Below are positions 62,967 through 64,000 of a stretch of 64,000 nucleotides of DNA, piece by piece. The first letter of the stretch is position 1. Every line of letters starts with the position of its first letter. Source of the DNA: Phycisphaeraceae bacterium. Lineage in GTDB: Bacteria; Planctomycetota; Phycisphaerae; Phycisphaerales; UBA1924. Position numbers and translations under genes: made by a program. Location of the stretch: NCBI GenBank assembly GCA_019636795.1, contig JAHBWW010000005.1:1-64000 (forward strand). Reading direction: 5' to 3'. The notes beneath the pieces were generated by a model, which worked only from the letters and a program-made list of their open reading frames with translations, was not told the origin of the DNA and did no database searches.

Positions 62967-64000
62967 TTACCCGCCGCTGAAGGCCGTGAGGAATGCCTGG
63001 ACGTCAAAGAAGTTGAACTCGCCGTCGCCATTGAAGTCGCCGGCGGGATCCTGGGCGGAGAAGGCGGTGAGGAATGCCTGCACATCGAAGAAGTCAAGAT
63101 TGCCATCGCAGTTGAAGTCGGCCGGGGCGCAGGGGCAGCCTCGGATCTCCAGCCAGACATCGTCGATGGCGGCCTCGACGATTGAGCCCGAGCCGAGGTC
63201 GCGTGCGATGAAGCGGACGCGCATCTGGCTTGTGGGCTCGACAAAGTCACGGATGCGGAATTCTTTGCGTTCCCAGCGATTGAGGTTTTCTGCGACGAGT
63301 TCGAGTTGGGTCCACGTCTGGCCGTCGTTGTTGGAGATGTCGATTGGCATTGAGTCGGCGTTCGGGGCTGCGCCCTGGTCGTTGGAGTACCAGCGGTGAT
63401 AGATGATGTAGGCATCGAGTGCGGGATTGGCAGCGGCTGCTGAGGCATCGATGATCGGGGAGATGAGCGTGGTGATGCCGTTATCGACATCGTTGGCACC
63501 GAGACTTCCGCCTGAGGCTGCGCCGGTGATCCAGCAGTATTGCCCGTTGGGTGTATGGTCAGCGCCGGGCTGAGCCGCGGTGGCTTGCGGGATACCTCGT
63601 TCCCATTGGCCGACGGTAGCGGTGTCGCCGGGGGCGCCCGCGGTCCAGCCGTTGGTGCCGGATTCGACGTCATCGAAGAATGGGACTGCGATGTCAACTG
63701 CCTGTGCGGCGAATGGGCTCTCATCGCCATTCGCGGGGAGTGTGACGGTGGCATTGTTGGTTGCGAGCGCGGAGAAGTAGTATTCAATCTCGGTGCCGCA
63801 CGGGACATTAGGGAAAGTTGCGAGGAAAGTGGTGTCGGTGATGGGGGTGAGTGGAGCGGTGTTGAAGCTGCCGCCGTTGACGCGGTAATGAAGAGTGGCC
63901 GATCCTGCGTAGTACGACGATGTGACAGCTGTGATAGTCAGATCGAGTGTCTGGCCGGAAGAGTTGATGACTTCGGGTGCGGGTGCTGCGAGCGACATCG
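62967..64000 (-). CDS. Secreted protein with dockerin modules, partial at window edge
   Basis: At least 343 residues; the 5' end lies beyond position 64000. Visible parts are a beta-rich region (DLTITAVTSSYYAGSATLHY), a jelly-roll-like part with FDDVESGTNGWTAGAPGD and IIYHRWYSNDQGA, and KEFRIRDFVEPTSQMRVRFI which fits a MAM or cohesin-like sandwich, then two dockerin-like modules: DFNCDGNLDFFDVQAFLTAF and DFNGDGEFNFFDVQAFLTAF ending SGG. It is probably the tail of a large exported enzyme or adhesin. The stop is at 62967. Confidence 0.85.
   Translation of the reverse strand, partial: MSLAAPAPEVINSSGQTLDLTITAVTSSYYAGSATLHYRVNGGSFNTAPLTPITDTTFLATFPNVPCGTEIEYYFSALATNNATVTLPANGDESPFAAQAVDIAVPFFDDVESGTNGWTAGAPGDTATVGQWERGIPQATAAQPGADHTPNGQYCWITGAASGGSLGANDVDNGITTLISPIIDASAAAANPALDAYIIYHRWYSNDQGAAPNADSMPIDISNNDGQTWTQLELVAENLNRWERKEFRIRDFVEPTSQMRVRFIARDLGSGSIVEAAIDDVWLEIRGCPCAPADFNCDGNLDFFDVQAFLTAFSAQDPAGDFNGDGEFNFFDVQAFLTAFSGG

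Overview
The window is GC-rich bacterial DNA, most likely from a planctomycete of the class Phycisphaerae (order Phycisphaerales or close). This is inferred from three secreted proteins ending in paired dockerin-like modules with the core NGDGxxDFFDV, a membrane protein with the CRGCGYDLxG...CPECG zinc ribbon common in that group, a PEP-CTERM-like tail (VPAPG + hydrophobic stretch + RRRRG), and an oversized SecA without the usual zinc tail. No 16S gene is present, so the placement rests on protein style only.

Layout. 1-297: short repeats. 0.3-7.6 kb: citryl-CoA lyase, acetyltransferase and HD-domain genes; a convergent fucose-isomerase-like/membrane gene pair; then fabD - polyproline lipoprotein - fabG ending in a hairpin terminator. 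7.6-16.5 kb: dockerin protein, typA, PEP-CTERM-like protein, DUF3592-type protein, heme oxygenase and a GH78 alpha-L-rhamnosidase. 16.4-25.1 kb: a complete cbb3 oxidase operon on the minus strand (fused ccoNO, ccoQ, ccoP, ccoG, ccoH, a SafE-like membrane gene, ccoI, ccoS), divergent from an Fe-S-type Rrf2 regulator (25.3 kb). 25.8-38 kb: YceI, membrane protein, secreted agmatine-deiminase-like protein with dockerin, sucD, queF, TPR lipoprotein, SDR, a 5-oxoprolinase set with fused PxpC-PxpA plus PxpB, a secreted nuclease and a CRTAC1-type repeat protein.

38-45.2 kb is the accessory region: an unknown lipoprotein and its coupled partner, a stretch of broken minus-strand ORFs, a PAAR-domain protein with a C-terminal HENMH (HExxH) domain, VgrG, an FRG-domain fragment abutting a recombinase remnant, a long inverted repeat and tRNA-Pro. 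It looks like an orphan type VI secretion effector cassette inserted beside a tRNA. 45.3-64 kb returns to ordinary genes: pseudopilin, secA, a free-standing TSCPD domain, HU, a run of metabolic enzymes (D-2-hydroxyacid dehydrogenase, PfkB kinase, methyltransferase, glutamine amidotransferase, DNA glycosylase), tRNA-Gln, a MalK/UgpC-like ATPase followed by three coupled unknown genes, glycosyltransferase, a conserved unknown, PilZ, and a dockerin gene cut by the window edge.

The most noteworthy items are the VgrG/PAAR-metallopeptidase cassette with a frameshifted ORF in the usual immunity position, the recombinase/FRG/tRNA boundary, the dockerin-tagged secreted deiminase, the GATATACT repeats between ccoNO and rrf2, and the fused oxoprolinase. 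Functions are read from motifs by eye; no database search was possible.
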